Assembly: GCA_031841125.1 (NCBI GenBank)
Contig: CM063112.1
Coordinates: forward strand, 62,549,722-62,613,721
Direction of reading: 5' to 3'
Origin: Acanthococcus lagerstroemiae
Lineage: Eukaryota > Arthropoda > Insecta > Hemiptera > Eriococcidae
DNA length: 64,000 nt
Program-made: the position numbers and the translations under genes
The notes under the pieces: generated by a model
The model's input: only the letters and a program-made list of their open reading frames with translations
The model's database searches: none
Told to the model about the DNA's origin: nothing
Shown here: positions 1 through 13,300 of the stretch, one piece after another
Position numbering within the stretch: position 1 is the stretch's first letter
Layout of the letters: each line of letters opens with the position of its first letter

Positions 1-3000
1 AAGGCAGCAAAATTTGTACGTCACATATTTGTATATCTAGCGACGAATTTCGGGGAACACGACAGATCCAAATGACTTCCAGAGAATATCCAAAATATTC
101 TGGTATTCGGTGATTGCATAGAAGAGGTGCTTCCACCAGATCCTTGATGATTCAATCGTTCAATCAGAAGTTGTATAGATAAATTTGCCATATCACAATA
201 CGGGGGGGGGGGAATTCAAAAGCTAACGAAAAACTGAATTCTCTCACATATAAGGCAGGTAAATTATTAGAATACCACACACTTATGTCCAACGGCGAAT
301 TTTGGGAAACTCGACTGATCCAAAGCATCCCAGAGAAAATCCAAGATCTGTTCAATCAAAAGCTTTGCTGTATCACAACTCGGGGAAAAAATTCGAAAGC
401 CAACGGAAAAATGAATTCTCTCACTTATAAGGCAGGTAAATTGTTACACCACCACATACCTTCATGTCCAGCGACTCATTTTAGGAAACTCGACGGGAAT
501 CCAGAATCGGTTCAATTGAAAGCTTTGCCACATCACAATTCCGGGAGAAAATTCGAACGCTCGTGGGAAAATGAATTCTCTCACTTGTAAAGACACCACC
601 ACGTGTGTCCAGCGACGGATTTTTGGAAAACTCGGCAGATCCGAAAGTACCACTGAAAAAATCCAAAATCTGCTAGTACTGTGTTGGGATAGAAAATGCA
701 CATTCACAAATCAGTGGTCTAGAAAATCCTCGATATATGTGATCATTCAATCAAAGGATATAAATATAAGTTTGCTGTGTCAACATTAAAAAAATAAAAT
801 GAAGATAATTAGAAATAAAAAGTATTCTTACAAACCCATGAAAATCAAAAATCCGAAGTATTACCCTACATATCAGTGATTTAAGATGGATTTGGAAACT
901 TCAACAGGTTCAGAATTTTAACGGAGAAGTACCAAAAAGTGTTGGTGTTTGGTGTTTCCGCTGAAGCATTTGAACGAAGCAACGGCCAGGTCTAGTCGAT
1001 CCGCTATGATACGATCATTCAGAAGCTATAAAAATAAATTTGCAGTATCAATGAATTCTCTCACCTATAAGGCAGAAAAATTTGTACATCACATATTTTT
1101 ATACCTAGCGACGAATTTCGCGGAATGTGACAGATCCAAAACTTCCAGAGAATATCCAATAGAAGAGGCGTTTCCACGAATCAGTGGTCTAGTAGATTCT
1201 TGATGATTCGATTCTTCAATCAGAAGCTGTAATAATAAATTTGACCCATTACAATTCGAAGGCAGCTAAATTTTGATACCACACACAACATACTTCCATG
1301 TCCAGCAATGAATTCCGGGAAACTCGACAGATCCTAAACTTCCATGGAGAAAATCCAAAACCTGTTCAATCAAAAGCATTGCCGTATCACAATTCAGGGA
1401 AAAAATTAGAAAGCTAATGAAAAAATGAATTCTCTCACTTGTAAGGCAGGTAAATTGTTACAACACCATATACTAATATGTCCAGCGACAAATTTCGGGA
1501 AACTCAACGAAAGTATTACACCACCTACCAGTGATTCAAGATATAAGGGATTTGGAAATTTTAACATATCCAGAACTTTCAGGGAGAAATACCAAAAAAT
1601 GCTGATGTTTGGTGTTTTCGCTGAAGCGTTTCCACGAAGCAACGACCAGGTCTAGTAGATCCACCAAGATGCGATCATTCAGAAGCTGTAAAAATCAATT
1701 TGCAGTACCAAAGTTCGGGGAAGCATTACAAAAAACGAAAGCTAATGAAAAAATGAATTCTCTCACCTACAAGGTAGCAAGATTTATACATCACAGATAT
1801 TTATATCTAGCGACGAATTTTGGGGAACGCGACAAATCCAAAATTTCCAGAGAATGTCCAAAATCTGCTGGTATTCGGTGATGCTAACATACGTTTTCAT
1901 GTCTGATAACGAATTATGGAGGAAATCCGAAATCTGCTAGTACTCAGTGTTGGCATAGAAGAGGCGCTTCCACTAATCAGCAGTCTAGTAGATCGTCGAT
2001 ATGAGATCATCCAGTCAAAAGCTATAAAAATATTTTTGCTGTATCAAAATTCGAAAAAAAGGATTTAGAAAATTAGCAATAAAATGAATACGAAGGGGTT
2101 TGGGAAGACTATAGAAATCTTATTACGCCACGTACCAGTGATTCAAGATACGAGGGATTTGGAAATTTCGACAGATCCAGAATTTTCAAGGAGAAATTTC
2201 GGTGTTTCTGCTAAAGCGTTTCCAGGAAACAACGTCCAGGTCTAATAGATCCTCTCAGTACCAAAGTTCAGGGAAGCAACAGGAAATGGAAACTAATGAA
2301 AAAATTAATTCTCTCACCTATAAGGCAGCAAATTTAGTAAAATACAGATATTTATATCTAGCGACGAATTTTGGAGAGGTCCAAAACTTCCAGAGAAATT
2401 CCAGAATCTGTATTTGGTGACTGCATAGACGAGACGCGTCCACGAATCAGCAGTCTAGTAGAAGCTGTATAACTAAATTTGCTATATCAGAATTGGGGGG
2501 GGGGATTCGAAAGCTAATGAAGAAATGAATTCTCTCACTTAGAAAGGCAGGTAAATTGTACACCACACACTGCATACTGTCATGTCCAGCAACGAATTTC
2601 GAGAAACTCGACAGATCCAAATGTTTCACGGAGAAAATCCAAAATCTATTCAATCAAATTCTGTCACAATTCGGGGGGGGGGAATTCGAATGTTAATGGA
2701 ATAATGAATTCTCTCACTTATAAGGCAGGTAACTTGTTACAACACCCCATACTTTTATGTCCAGCGACAAATTTCGGGAAACTTGACAGATCCGAATGTT
2801 CCACAGTGAAAATCCAAATCTGTTCAATCAAAAGCAATAATAATTTTTCTATACAAAGATTCGAAAGTAAAAAAATTAAATTAAACAAAGTGATTTTATA
2901 CAATCTAAAAGGGGTCAGATGAGACGATGTACAAATCTTGCAACCCATCATAATTAAAATTAATACACCACATACCGTTATTCAAGGTGCGATGGATTTA

Positions 3001-3580
3001 GAAATTTCCGACAGATTCAGAAATTTTGCGGAGAAAATCCAAAAAGTGCTAGTGTTTGGTGTTTGTGTCAAAGAAGTGTTTTCACAAAGCAATTGCCAGA
3101 TCTAAAATTCATTCTCTCACCTATAATGCGAAAATCGTTGAAATCAGAAGCTGTAAATGTTATTTTGCTGTATCACAAATCGGGGGAAAAATATATGAAC
3201 CCGAATGAGAAAATTAATTCTCTCACCTATAAGGCAACAAAATTTTTACACCACATACTGTTATATCCAGCAACAAATTTTGAGAAACTCGATAAAGCCA
3301 AAACTTCCACGGAGAAAATTCAAAATCTGCTGGTATTCGATACTTGCACAGAAGAGACCGGCTTCCATGAATCAGCAGTCTAATAAATCCTCGATGATAC
3401 GATTGTTCAATCGGAAGCTTGAAAAATTAATTAGCAGTATCACAATCCGGGGGGGGGGGAAATTCGAAATCTTATGAAAAAATGAATTCTCTCACCTATA
3501 AACCAGAAAAATTGTTACACCACATATTGTTTATATCCAGCGACGTATTTCGAGAAACTCGGTAAATCCAAAACTTCCGC
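1..3580. repeat. Degenerate satellite A (GAATTCTCTCAC family)
   Basis: A diverged tandem array that begins before the window. The landmark TGAATTCTCTCACCTATAAG or a close variant recurs near 235, 412, 571, 1050, 1425, 1755, 2307, 2527, 2704, 3213 and 3484. It is followed each time by GGCAG(G/C)TAAATTTGT-like sequence, then a (T/C)CCAGCGAC(A/G)AATTT segment and a GACAGATCCAAAA segment. The closest spacings are about 160-177 bp, and the longer gaps (330-550 bp) carry extra blocks, so the array seems built from a basic unit of about 170 bp with inserted variants. Short ORFs on both strands repeat the same peptide phrases and are by-products of the repeat, not genes. Confidence 0.85.
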
Positions 3581-3589
3581 ATGCGAAAT

Positions 3590-4560
3590 CAAACCTCCGT
3601 ACGACTTGGTGAATCCAAGCATCCGATCCAAAATGCACACGACTTGATCGGATTTGAAAATCAAAATCACGACCAGTAATCACGTGCAGCTAACATCCAA
3701 AAATATGGCGAACAAAGTACATATAATAGTCAAATGACAAACACAGCAACCACATGCAGCAAACATGCAAAAATACGACTATCAATCAAATATATAAGTC
3801 GAAGGACAGGCAGCAGGCAATGCAAAATTGACATAACTCGCGTTACAGGTGCAAAATCAAAACTCCAGACTTGGCGAAACCAACTATCCAATCGAAAATG
3901 CACACGACTTGATCGGATTTAAAATTCTTGAACGAAGGAGGCAGATCACGACCAGTAATCACATGCAGCAAACATGCAAAAATATGGCGAACAAAATACA
4001 TATAACAGTCAAATGACAGAACACAGCAAACATGCAAAAATGCGACTATCAATCAAATATGTAAGAAACCAAATAATATAACAAAGGACAGGCCACAGGC
4101 AATCATTTGGGTACCGAAATTATACATGCAAAATCGACATAACTCACTATACGGGTGCAAAATCAAAACTTCATCAGACTTGGCGAATCCAAGCAACCAA
4201 TCCAAAATGCACGCACAACCAGATCTGAAGTTCTTGGAACAATAGAGGCAGATCATGACCAGTGATCACATGCAGCAAACATGCAAAAATATAACGAACA
4301 AAAAATATGTGATAGTCAAAAGTCAAGCACGGCAACCACATGCAGCAAACATGCAAAAATATGACTATCGATCAAATATGTGGTAAAATATAACAGTCAA
4401 ATACAGGTCAAACAGATAAACGCGAACCACATGCAGCAAACATGCAAAAATTACGACGATCGAATCAAATATGTAGGAAATCCAAACAAAACAGTCAAAG
4501 TGACAGACAACCGATGGAATATTAGACCAAATTAAACATGCAAAATCGCATAAAATACGG
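3590..4560. repeat. Degenerate tandem repeat B (CATGCAGCAAACATGCAAAAAT family)
   Basis: A second tandem repeat, unrelated to the first, starts where satellite A stops. The landmark GACTTGG(T/C)GAA(T/A)CCAA followed by AAAATGCAC occurs near 3605, 3868 and 4177, giving an irregular period of about 265-310 bp. Inside each unit the motif CATGCAGCAAACATGCAAAAAT appears once or twice (about 3750, 3962, 4268, 4338 and 4430), followed by AT-rich TCAAATATGT sequence. The pattern decays after about 4560. No coding potential was found. Confidence 0.75.
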
Positions 4561-7310
4561 ACGAATCAATCATAATGGTAAACCAACATCAATCCAAGTC
4601 CAACTAGCCGGACAAAATTACAGAATTATTTGGAGAGTACGGCAATGATAACATGCAAATAATAACTGATGGACGATGTTAAATAAACTATCCACGAATT
4701 GTAAATCTCTAGAGTAACAGACCAAAATGTACGACTACCGACTAAATATCTATAGAATTGTGGGCAGTGGAGTAAAATCGTAGCTAAAGATATCATTACG
4801 ATGGACCGATATTGAACTAAAATCAATTACGATTGCGACGGTATAAGAGCGAGAAATTCAGCATTCCACGAGTGCAAGAAAATCACAACGATGTTTAAGG
4901 CGTGATATTTGAATAGCTGAAGTGGACCATTAGCGGGATACAACCGCATTCGACAAATGTCTGAAAAAGTCTAAAAATTCCCCAAATCCGTGTTGGCGAA
5001 TTTCAATACTGGCCATCATGACAATTCACGACTTTCCATGAGTGGAAGCAGAAAATCAAACATTGTCAGGTCGTGAATTCGAAGTGAGGAATATTTGGGG
5101 TACAGTTGTCCAAAGAAACAGTCGAAAAATTCCGATCTTTACCAGAATTTCATTACTGTGGAATCTTCACACTGACTTAACAATTTGGAAAATTGCCTCA
5201 GTGGACTACAGTATGGGAAAATCGGTGGGCAATTTTCTAAGGAGGTATTTGATGCTGAATTTTTATCAATTACGCATCATATTTTGTGGTATAAATTAAA
5301 GCAGGTGGTATTAAATTTAGAGTGGGAGATATTAAGGCGAGAGGCGATAAAGCTATCGAGCGTACGTTTTTAGCTTTGAATAATCTGGGATGAGAGATAT
5401 TTATATGAATTATTTATCAAATATCAGATGAATGCGGTGGACATTGAGTACAAGGAGATATCTTTTGGCCTGGGAGATGAGAGTTTTAGCGGAGAAAGCG
5501 TCAGCTCCTTTGCCTATACTCTCTATCTCGCCCTAATTAATATTAATTAAATGAGAGATATTTACATGAAATATTTATTGTATTTTATCCAAATTACTCT
5601 CGAGTATAAAGAGTTAGCTCTAAGCCTGAGAGATGAGAGTCCCAATTAAGCTATTGAACCTAATGAATATTAAAAAATGAAATAATTTTCACAAAATCTT
5701 CGAATTTTTGAATCAGAGTCATGTTTTATATTCAATTTGAAAAATCCTCTGTAATTACCTCTGAATAACGGGTTTTCATCAAATATCTGTAAATCCTCAA
5801 GACTATAATGGTATGTGGACATCGTTGGTATGCAGCAAAAGTACCGTTTGATTTAGGCTTTCATTCCCATTGTCAGTGGCTTTTTTACATACAATACAAA
5901 ATACTCGCTAGTCTTCCAAAAGATACTGATTCTGTTCTAAGTACGTTTAGGGTTGCTTTAATGCTATTTCACCTGAAAAAACGTATCTAAAATTCTCATT
6001 ATTTAGAGTCTTAAATCTCAGACAAGTGGGTATGTATGTTTGAAAATTAATTTTAACCATGTATACAGAGTGTCCTCGATGATTCTAGCCAGCATATAGG
6101 GTGTTCCAAAGTCAAAGTACGAGGTGGATAAACAGAGAGCTAATAAATTTGAGAGCTAAGATAATCTGAACAGTCTCCCTGACCTCTCTCGGAAGTAATG
6201 CTCGAAAGGGTATATTCTTGAGCTTGGGGGTTGGGAGCAAAAGTGAAAAGGAGGGTATTGTTAGAGTTTAAATCTCAGACAACTGGATTTAATGGAGACA
6301 GGCGGGATGAGCAATATAGGAAAGAATCTATAGAAGTCGCTATATGAAGATCCATTTTTGTTCCGTGATGATCTATAATAGTCAGATATTGGCGAGATGA
6401 GATGAGTTTAGATGGCTGAATAAATGAATGATTCGTTACAAATGATGAGGTATTGCTATGAAATACTTGATAGACTTCGAGTTCTCAATGACAAAACCTA
6501 AAAGAATGAGATATATACATACATAATACAGATGTTTTCGAAATTTGCTCGACAATTTGGTTTCAACTGCCTACATGCATACCATTTTAAAAGAATGTAG
6601 ACAAGCAACTATTCTCATGATTCCATTAGAAGCTAACGGGATCTTAATAATTATTCTATCCTAACCATCCTTTCACATTTGCTTGTTCTACAAGTCTTTA
6701 GAAAACGCCTTTGTACTTGGCATATGTTTTAAATCATAGAAAATTGGCTCCATATATACCATGACAGCAGTAACTATCATTTTTTGAATTTTTATTGCGA
6801 ATTTGATTTAATTTCTCTATGTCTTTGTGTATTAATGCAGGCATATCTATTTATAAATCAATTTTTTTGTTTTTTCTGTACTTTAACGAAGGTTACCTGA
6901 AGCCACGTAGATATTAGTTGACATTTCCTCTTTTATTGAAGGAAAATTATACTGAAAATCCATTTTTCACTTAAATATTACTTTGAATATTCTCAGAAAA
7001 ACATAAATATCACATTAACGGCTGGCATTGTTCACAGTCATACTGACCTATTGTATGTAGATTCTTGTATATTTTGGCAATACGTAATCTATATGTCGCC
7101 AATTTCGAAGGAGAGAAAAAAAACATATCTACTATCCATTTAGTAAAGACCAATCGATTTTTCAACGTTTCTCGTATAAATATACAAGACATGAAAGATG
7201 ACGACAAACGAATTTCAGTCACGATAGGATCATCACTGATGCCAAATTTTAGTGGCGTTTGAATAAAAATTTGCATAATTATACTTATTCGAAGCACTTA
7301 ATGTCGCGCA
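4561..7310. other. Intergenic region upstream of gene A
   Basis: AT-rich sequence without a recognisable gene. A weak direct repeat is present: ATGAGAGATATTTA(T/C)ATGAA and the roughly 100 bases after it occur near 5390 and again near 5551 (offset 161 bp), each ending in CCTG(G/A)GAGATGAGAGT. Small ORFs here, such as one of 65 codons at 7065-7262, show no family resemblance. The last kilobase presumably holds the gene A promoter. Confidence 0.5.
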
Positions 7311-7313
7311 TGT

Positions 7314-7320
7314 TATAAAA
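7314..7320 (+). promoter_or_regulatory. Possible TATA box of gene A
   Basis: TATAAAA lies 55 bases before the chosen ATG of gene A, which would allow a short 5' leader of about 25-30 bases. The assignment rests on position and sequence only; an unseen 5' non-coding exon would invalidate it. Confidence 0.3.
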
Positions 7321-7374
7321 CTGTGTAATGTGTTAACGACCTCGGTAACTGTAAGTCATCATTCAAATTTTGCG

Positions 7375-10300
7375 ATGCCTCCGAAGGTATTTATAATCAT
7401 TCTATATGCGTGTATGTTCTCAAGCTCCCATAACATCCTCAAATCATTGGTGAGTGTGAAATCCGAGTTGAACGTATTTCACGTGAATTCGTCCTCACCT
7501 ACTGCGAATAAAGAACTAAACATCTTCCCAAAGAATTTATCTGAAAATCATGCACAAGCAAATGGCAAAGAACGTGAATCGAATGTATCATGGAATTCAT
7601 CAATAAACGACAACTATCAATCCGACCTACTCCACAAGTATACACCGATAATTTTTGAGGAAGAGGCGAGAAATTCTTCTGTTAAATTAGATGAATCGTC
7701 GGAATTATATGCCATGTCGAATTTGAATTCCTCGGTTGACAAAAACCAGCACGCGTCAAAAATAGTGAACAATAAGGATCTAAATATAACTCTCGGGCAA
7801 GGATCAACTGATTTCGCGAATTCAACTGAAATCATTGGAGGAAAATCTAAAGTAACTCAAAAGACTGAGAGACAAAAGTTACCTACAAAATGGCTTTCGC
7901 AGATTTTTGAAGAAGCAAAGATGAAATTTGATATGCACCCCAGTGTTAGCCAAGAATGTAAACAGGATTACGAGAGTTACAAGCAACATGCACAGAACCA
8001 GACTGTCTGGGCTATTCGAAGTTAGTACACAACTATTTGTAATTTCAATGGCACCTGTCAGAATTGCCTGAGAAACAAGGGACAAAAATTAATTCTCCTT
8101 TGGTCCTGAGAATGCTTTTTAGATTGTGATGCAAATAGTAAAAACAATGGCAGTACATAGTTTTTTTATGATATTATTTAGAATCTAATATTGATATTAT
8201 AGTCTTATCTTTTGCTCATTATGGGTACAACAGTGATGGAATCGGCCGAGTGGCCAGAGGTGGGAATACTATCTGGCTCCACAGTCCACATGGGTGACTA
8301 TGCCGAATGTTTGAAGTCAGAGGCGCCCAGATTTAGAGGTAAATACTGTCTCGTGGCAGCAGCTCTGCAAATGAATTCAAAAAATGCTCATTCCGTGGCG
8401 GGCAGTCGGAGAACTTCGAAGTGGACGGATTGGCCTAACGAAAATGCTTCCGCGTGGGATGTTGTTAACCAAGTAAGCAAAAGATTGCCTGACAACGACG
8501 CACCATCAATCTGTATAAATAACTAATTTTTCGTAAGGGAAAAAAGGGGATTTCTCGATGAGATGCCTACTTAGCTGTCAAGCAGGGTCTGGAAATGGCT
8601 TTCTGTGATTTTGCGGGCTATATTAAGTCGACTATATTTAATCTGTCAGTGTTCAATTCTACTTAAAACACTCTGATTGCAGTTCGAGTTAGAAGTGTTG
8701 CGATTTTCTAGACTGACCTTAACCTGGGCACTTTGTGTGCCATCATCCTGTTCATCTTCCGATTTAACAGCATCAGTTTCAAAGACAGTCATTCCCATAG
8801 TAAAGGCCAATAAGATGCGTGGTCGTATAGTTTCTCTACCGTTATTGTGCAAAGTTCAGGAAGCAACTCATTTTCCTACAGGTTATTACGTTACAAGGTA
8901 AGATGATTTAATATCTATTCATCTACCGGGAAGGCGACTATAAAAGTTATAAAAATTCGATTATTCTTATCCGTTCTGTATACTGGAATGAAAAATCATT
9001 TCCTAGACGCAGTGACATATCCGAGCTCGGATCTGAGCATTGGACAGGAACTGGTTGGATTTTGCTAGTGGCTCTTGAGTGTTCTTATTTTTTTGTATTT
9101 AATTTGTTATACGGGGACGATGCAGGAAGTTGCATTGACAGGTTAAAACAACGAAAAAGGTGTAAAGTATGTGTCAGAAATGTTACAAATTTGACGGCAG
9201 CTCATGATTCAGAGGGGAGAGGGTATAAATGATACTCATACTCGTGTACTGCGCTTTACCGACATACCTTTTGCGCTCAAAATATCTATCATACTGGTGT
9301 GTGAAGTATACGCTGTACTTCCTTCACGTATCGCAAGGAGAGGTGATTGTGAAACGGCTTGTAAATTATAATATCAACAAATTATTACAGGTTCCTTTTC
9401 TTGACATTGATTTTACTTGTTATATTGGGTACTTCGTATGATGTTTTCGATCGGTATTCTGAATCCACGAAAGAAGGGAAAAAAGGTATCCGATTTTTTA
9501 TAACTTGATAAGAAATATGTACCTACCTACTGTTTACTATGCACCTTAATCTGATTATTGTACGTGACTTGTGGTTCGCTTGTATTCTCAAATAAATAAC
9601 GCTTGGGGACGCGTGCATGTAGGGTACAATGTGTAGTCATAAATAGCCACCGTCTCTAACCCTTTTCCCTTCACGAAAAAACGAAGGAGGAAATGTGTGT
9701 TTGGAAAATTAAATTTTATTGCGTCATAACGCTTAATTTTTTAGGTGATGGAGTAAAACACTTTGCTCACGAATTATTCAAGTGTTTCTCTGTGACGAAA
9801 AATTGGGAAGTTGTAACTAAACATTCAGAAAATACGTTTTCTGCGATACTCGTTATAAGATTATTTCTCACATTTGAAGTAATAGTGGGACATGAAGCAA
9901 TAATGTCTGCGGGATTCCCACAATTTGGAGCTGAGAGAATGGAAGTGGTAAATAATTTACTAATTATTGTGATTCTGTTTTCTGTTTAGTAATGTTAGTA
10001 CCTATAAATATATTATTATTATTTTGTAGATTTACAGGCCTTGGTATGTAGAAATACTGACACAATCCACAGTCAACGGATTTCTCATGATAAGTGGTTT
10101 CCTATCGGCTTATCTCGGAATAAAGACAGCAAAGGAAATTGGTATCTTTCACATTTTGCTTTCAATCGTTTGTCGATGGCTCAGGTAATAATGGCACCCC
10201 CTTAGTGGAATGGTTCACCTTTAGGTACAGGAAAATAAAATAAACATTTCTCCATCTGTATCTAAGCGAAATATCCTTTCTTTTGGATCGTAAATTATGT

Positions 10301-13300
10301 CTCTACTTAAGACAAATTTGTTTATTCTTACATTTCACGAGTGTCTATGATAAGGTTTATATAAAAAAAGAAAAAAAAAGAGAGGCTGATGTTCCGATAA
10401 TTATGTTCGAAAATTATCATTTATTTCAAATCACACGATTAGTTAAGGTAATACGCTTTGCTTCCTTTCCGAATGTCCTCATGCTAAAGCTGTGATTGCT
10501 TAACGATTTTTCTCAAAGTTATTCTAACAGTCTTAGCTTCTGCTTCACTGATCCGCTCGCCTCCTCTTTTCATACATTCTGGATAGAGCACCTGCTGCCA
10601 AAGACCTAGGGTAACGTGCCCAACTATTGTCCCCCGTTTGTATTTTGGAAATTTTGGGCACCCTATGGGTCAGATTTGAAAACCAAAATGAGATTTGGGT
10701 ACCCTAACCATCCCTTCACTTTGCCCCGGGGTCATTTTTTTAGAAAAAATTGCAGTGGCCTAGCTGTGACGATTTCCAAAAAGTGTCAATTTTGAAAACT
10801 TGGAAAGTTGGTGCCGAATTTCGTCCCCCTATTTTTTTGAATCGCGAAAAATAAATAAAATAAAACTTACAAATTATGACATTTATTTAAGCTTCTTCAA
10901 AAATCTAAACAAGATTTTTCACGTAGTCTTTCAATGTAGAGCGAGGTACTTTGAATTGAGCGACGGCTCTATTATACCCCATTTCACTTTTACGGACAGC
11001 TTTGACAGCTTCTACCATCGTAGTTTTGGACCAAGTTTTACGTTTTGGTATCTAAAAACAATGAAATGTGATATGAAATCGGTGTTTCTTTCTATTTTAC
11101 AAATTTACCTGGGGAACGAAATTAGGACTTTTTCGCGATTTTTTTTTTCACTACATTGGGAGGGGAAATTTTATCGGAAAACAATTTATGATGGCATTTT
11201 CTTTTTCTGTACACTTCAAACTATATGTTAAGTACAAAAAAGATCAAAATTACTCTCCTTTTCGAATTAATTCTTGAGAATGAAGATTCCGCTGTCTAAA
11301 GTTTTCACGTACTCAAAAATAAAAAATCTTTGTGTACGGCGAATGTTGATAACAATGACCAAGGTAGCATATTGCCAGGTAGTTTATGTGTATACTCTAC
11401 ACTTCTGACCTATTGCCGCAAGAGTGCGCTGCTTAACTTTCAAAATAAGCAAGGGGACGGAATTAGGTTAGGAGACGAACGTCGGGCACCCTACCCAATA
11501 TTTTCTAAATAGATATTGTTATAATTTATGTTTAAAACCTAAAAAATCCACTGTAGTTTCAGATCGTTAATTTTCATGAACATTTAGTACACATATCATG
11601 TAACTACGACAGTAATTACTTTAGTCACCTAGTCGCGTGCATTATTCTTTTTAAGCATGATCGAAAAGTGCAACTGTGAACTTAGAGTCAGCAGCGTTAA
11701 TTATTACGCTAATGCAGTTATGAGCGTATTACTTCACTTGTGTAACAATGAATTTGTCGTATCATTGTTTGTAAGTGTCACTAATAAAATTCAGTTTTCA
11801 TCACCCTGAACGTATCTAACTTTGATATGTAAGTTTTCGATCATCCGTTAGAATTATAGATAATGTAGCTGTTTCTTGCAAATTTCGCTGGCCAAAAATG
11901 TCAAAACGGTATCTATTAATTTCTCCTCAGGTGTATCAATATTACTTGCGGGCAAGAAATATTGCTCTTTTGGAAATGTCTTGCTCCCAGTAGTCAAACA
12001 TGGTCCTTCTGCTCTAAAAACTCGACAGTATATTTTCTGTGAAACTGAAAAAGTTTGAGGCGTTCTGTCGGGAGATGGGTCAAGTTTAACATATGATTCC
12101 CGATGAAAAAACCTGCAATTCTGCCTTAAATCTTCGAGAAAGTCGAGTTTGGTCGAAAAAATTTGTTTCACTACAAGAAATTGTTCTCATATTAGAGTAA
12201 TGGTGAAGTACCTACCAAGAATTTAAGAAAACATTAGTGCAAAGATCTATGGCATCACTTAAATTTGGTGTAAAAAATACACTTTTCTGAACTGCAAACA
12301 TTACAGATAACAGCAACCGAATAACAAGCGATTGTTTACTCGAATTTCGGAAAGGCTAAATCTATTTATGACCTTTTTTTGTTGAAACCCTCGTTTTGAA
12401 GACGCCACTAAGATTGCAGGACCCTCAAATTACAGATCGGAGAATGCTGGGATTCATTATAAGGAACACGGAAAATTTTACGAAAATCGAGACAATTCTG
12501 ATATTATATTACTCGCTTGTGAGTTCGTAATTGGAATTTGCTTCGATTGTATGGAACCCAGCGATGGCCGATGCGATAAAAGCGATAGAAAAAGTACAAA
12601 AACGGTTTCTCAGATACCTGTATTACAAACATTTTTCATACTACACAAACTCCATAACTTACGCTGAATTACTCCGGGGCTACCAGATAAAAAGTTTGCG
12701 AGGTCGAAGGGACACAAGCCTCTTTGATTTACATGCACAACATAATTCACGGAAGAATATCAGAACCCACACAGTTGGGAAAAATTAGGATCCGGGTACC
12801 GACTTTCAATACTAGAAATATAGATCTGTTCGAACCAGCAGAGTATTCACACACAAATAATTTTCTAAATTCCCCATTTCACCGCTCTTTCTACTTGGAT
12901 TTGCCTGTCTATTGAACACCCAAAATCACAGGCGCAAATGTGTGAGATTGTGGGCTAAGCCTCCCGAATCCATTAGCCTCCAAAAAATGAAAATTCCTTC
13001 CGGAGTCTAAAGTCTATGTCATCATATAAAATTATTAACTTTTCATTTTAGGTTAATACCTGCGTATAGTCTGATTATACTAACGTGTATATTTATATTC
13101 CCATACTTGAATGATGGACCTCTTTGGGACCTCGTGACACAAAAGATAATTGTGGATCCGTGCAACATGAATTGGTGGACTAATTTGCTCATGGTGAACA
13201 ATTTTGTGAACAATAATCGCGTGGTTCGTATAAATTAATATTATTATTTTAACTTCGTATTGTGGATACGGCTGTATAGCTTTGTCTGCTATAAAGTTAT

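Noticed and set aside
164..3477. Many 60-106 codon ORFs on both strands in the first 3.5 kb
   Set aside because: They translate the same satellite unit again and again (SLTYKAG, LRKLD-like phrases) and shift frame from unit to unit; no protein family is recognisable.
3590..4560. CRISPR-like repeated motif (CATGCAGCAAACATGCAAAAAT)
   Set aside because: Spacing is irregular, the spacers are themselves repeats, and the context is a eukaryotic satellite.
7065..7262. 65-codon ORF just upstream of gene A as an extra 5' exon
   Set aside because: No signal peptide continuity and no paralogue counterpart; gene A already has its own signal peptide from the ATG at 7375.
10800..11231. Plus-strand ORF of 143 codons
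   Set aside because: It is antisense to the pogo-like helix-turn-helix code on the minus strand and has no domain of its own.
11854..12171. Minus-strand ORF of 105 codons in gene A intron 6
   Set aside because: No recognisable domain, no splice context, and an isolated position between transposon fragments; could be a transposon scrap but unsupported.
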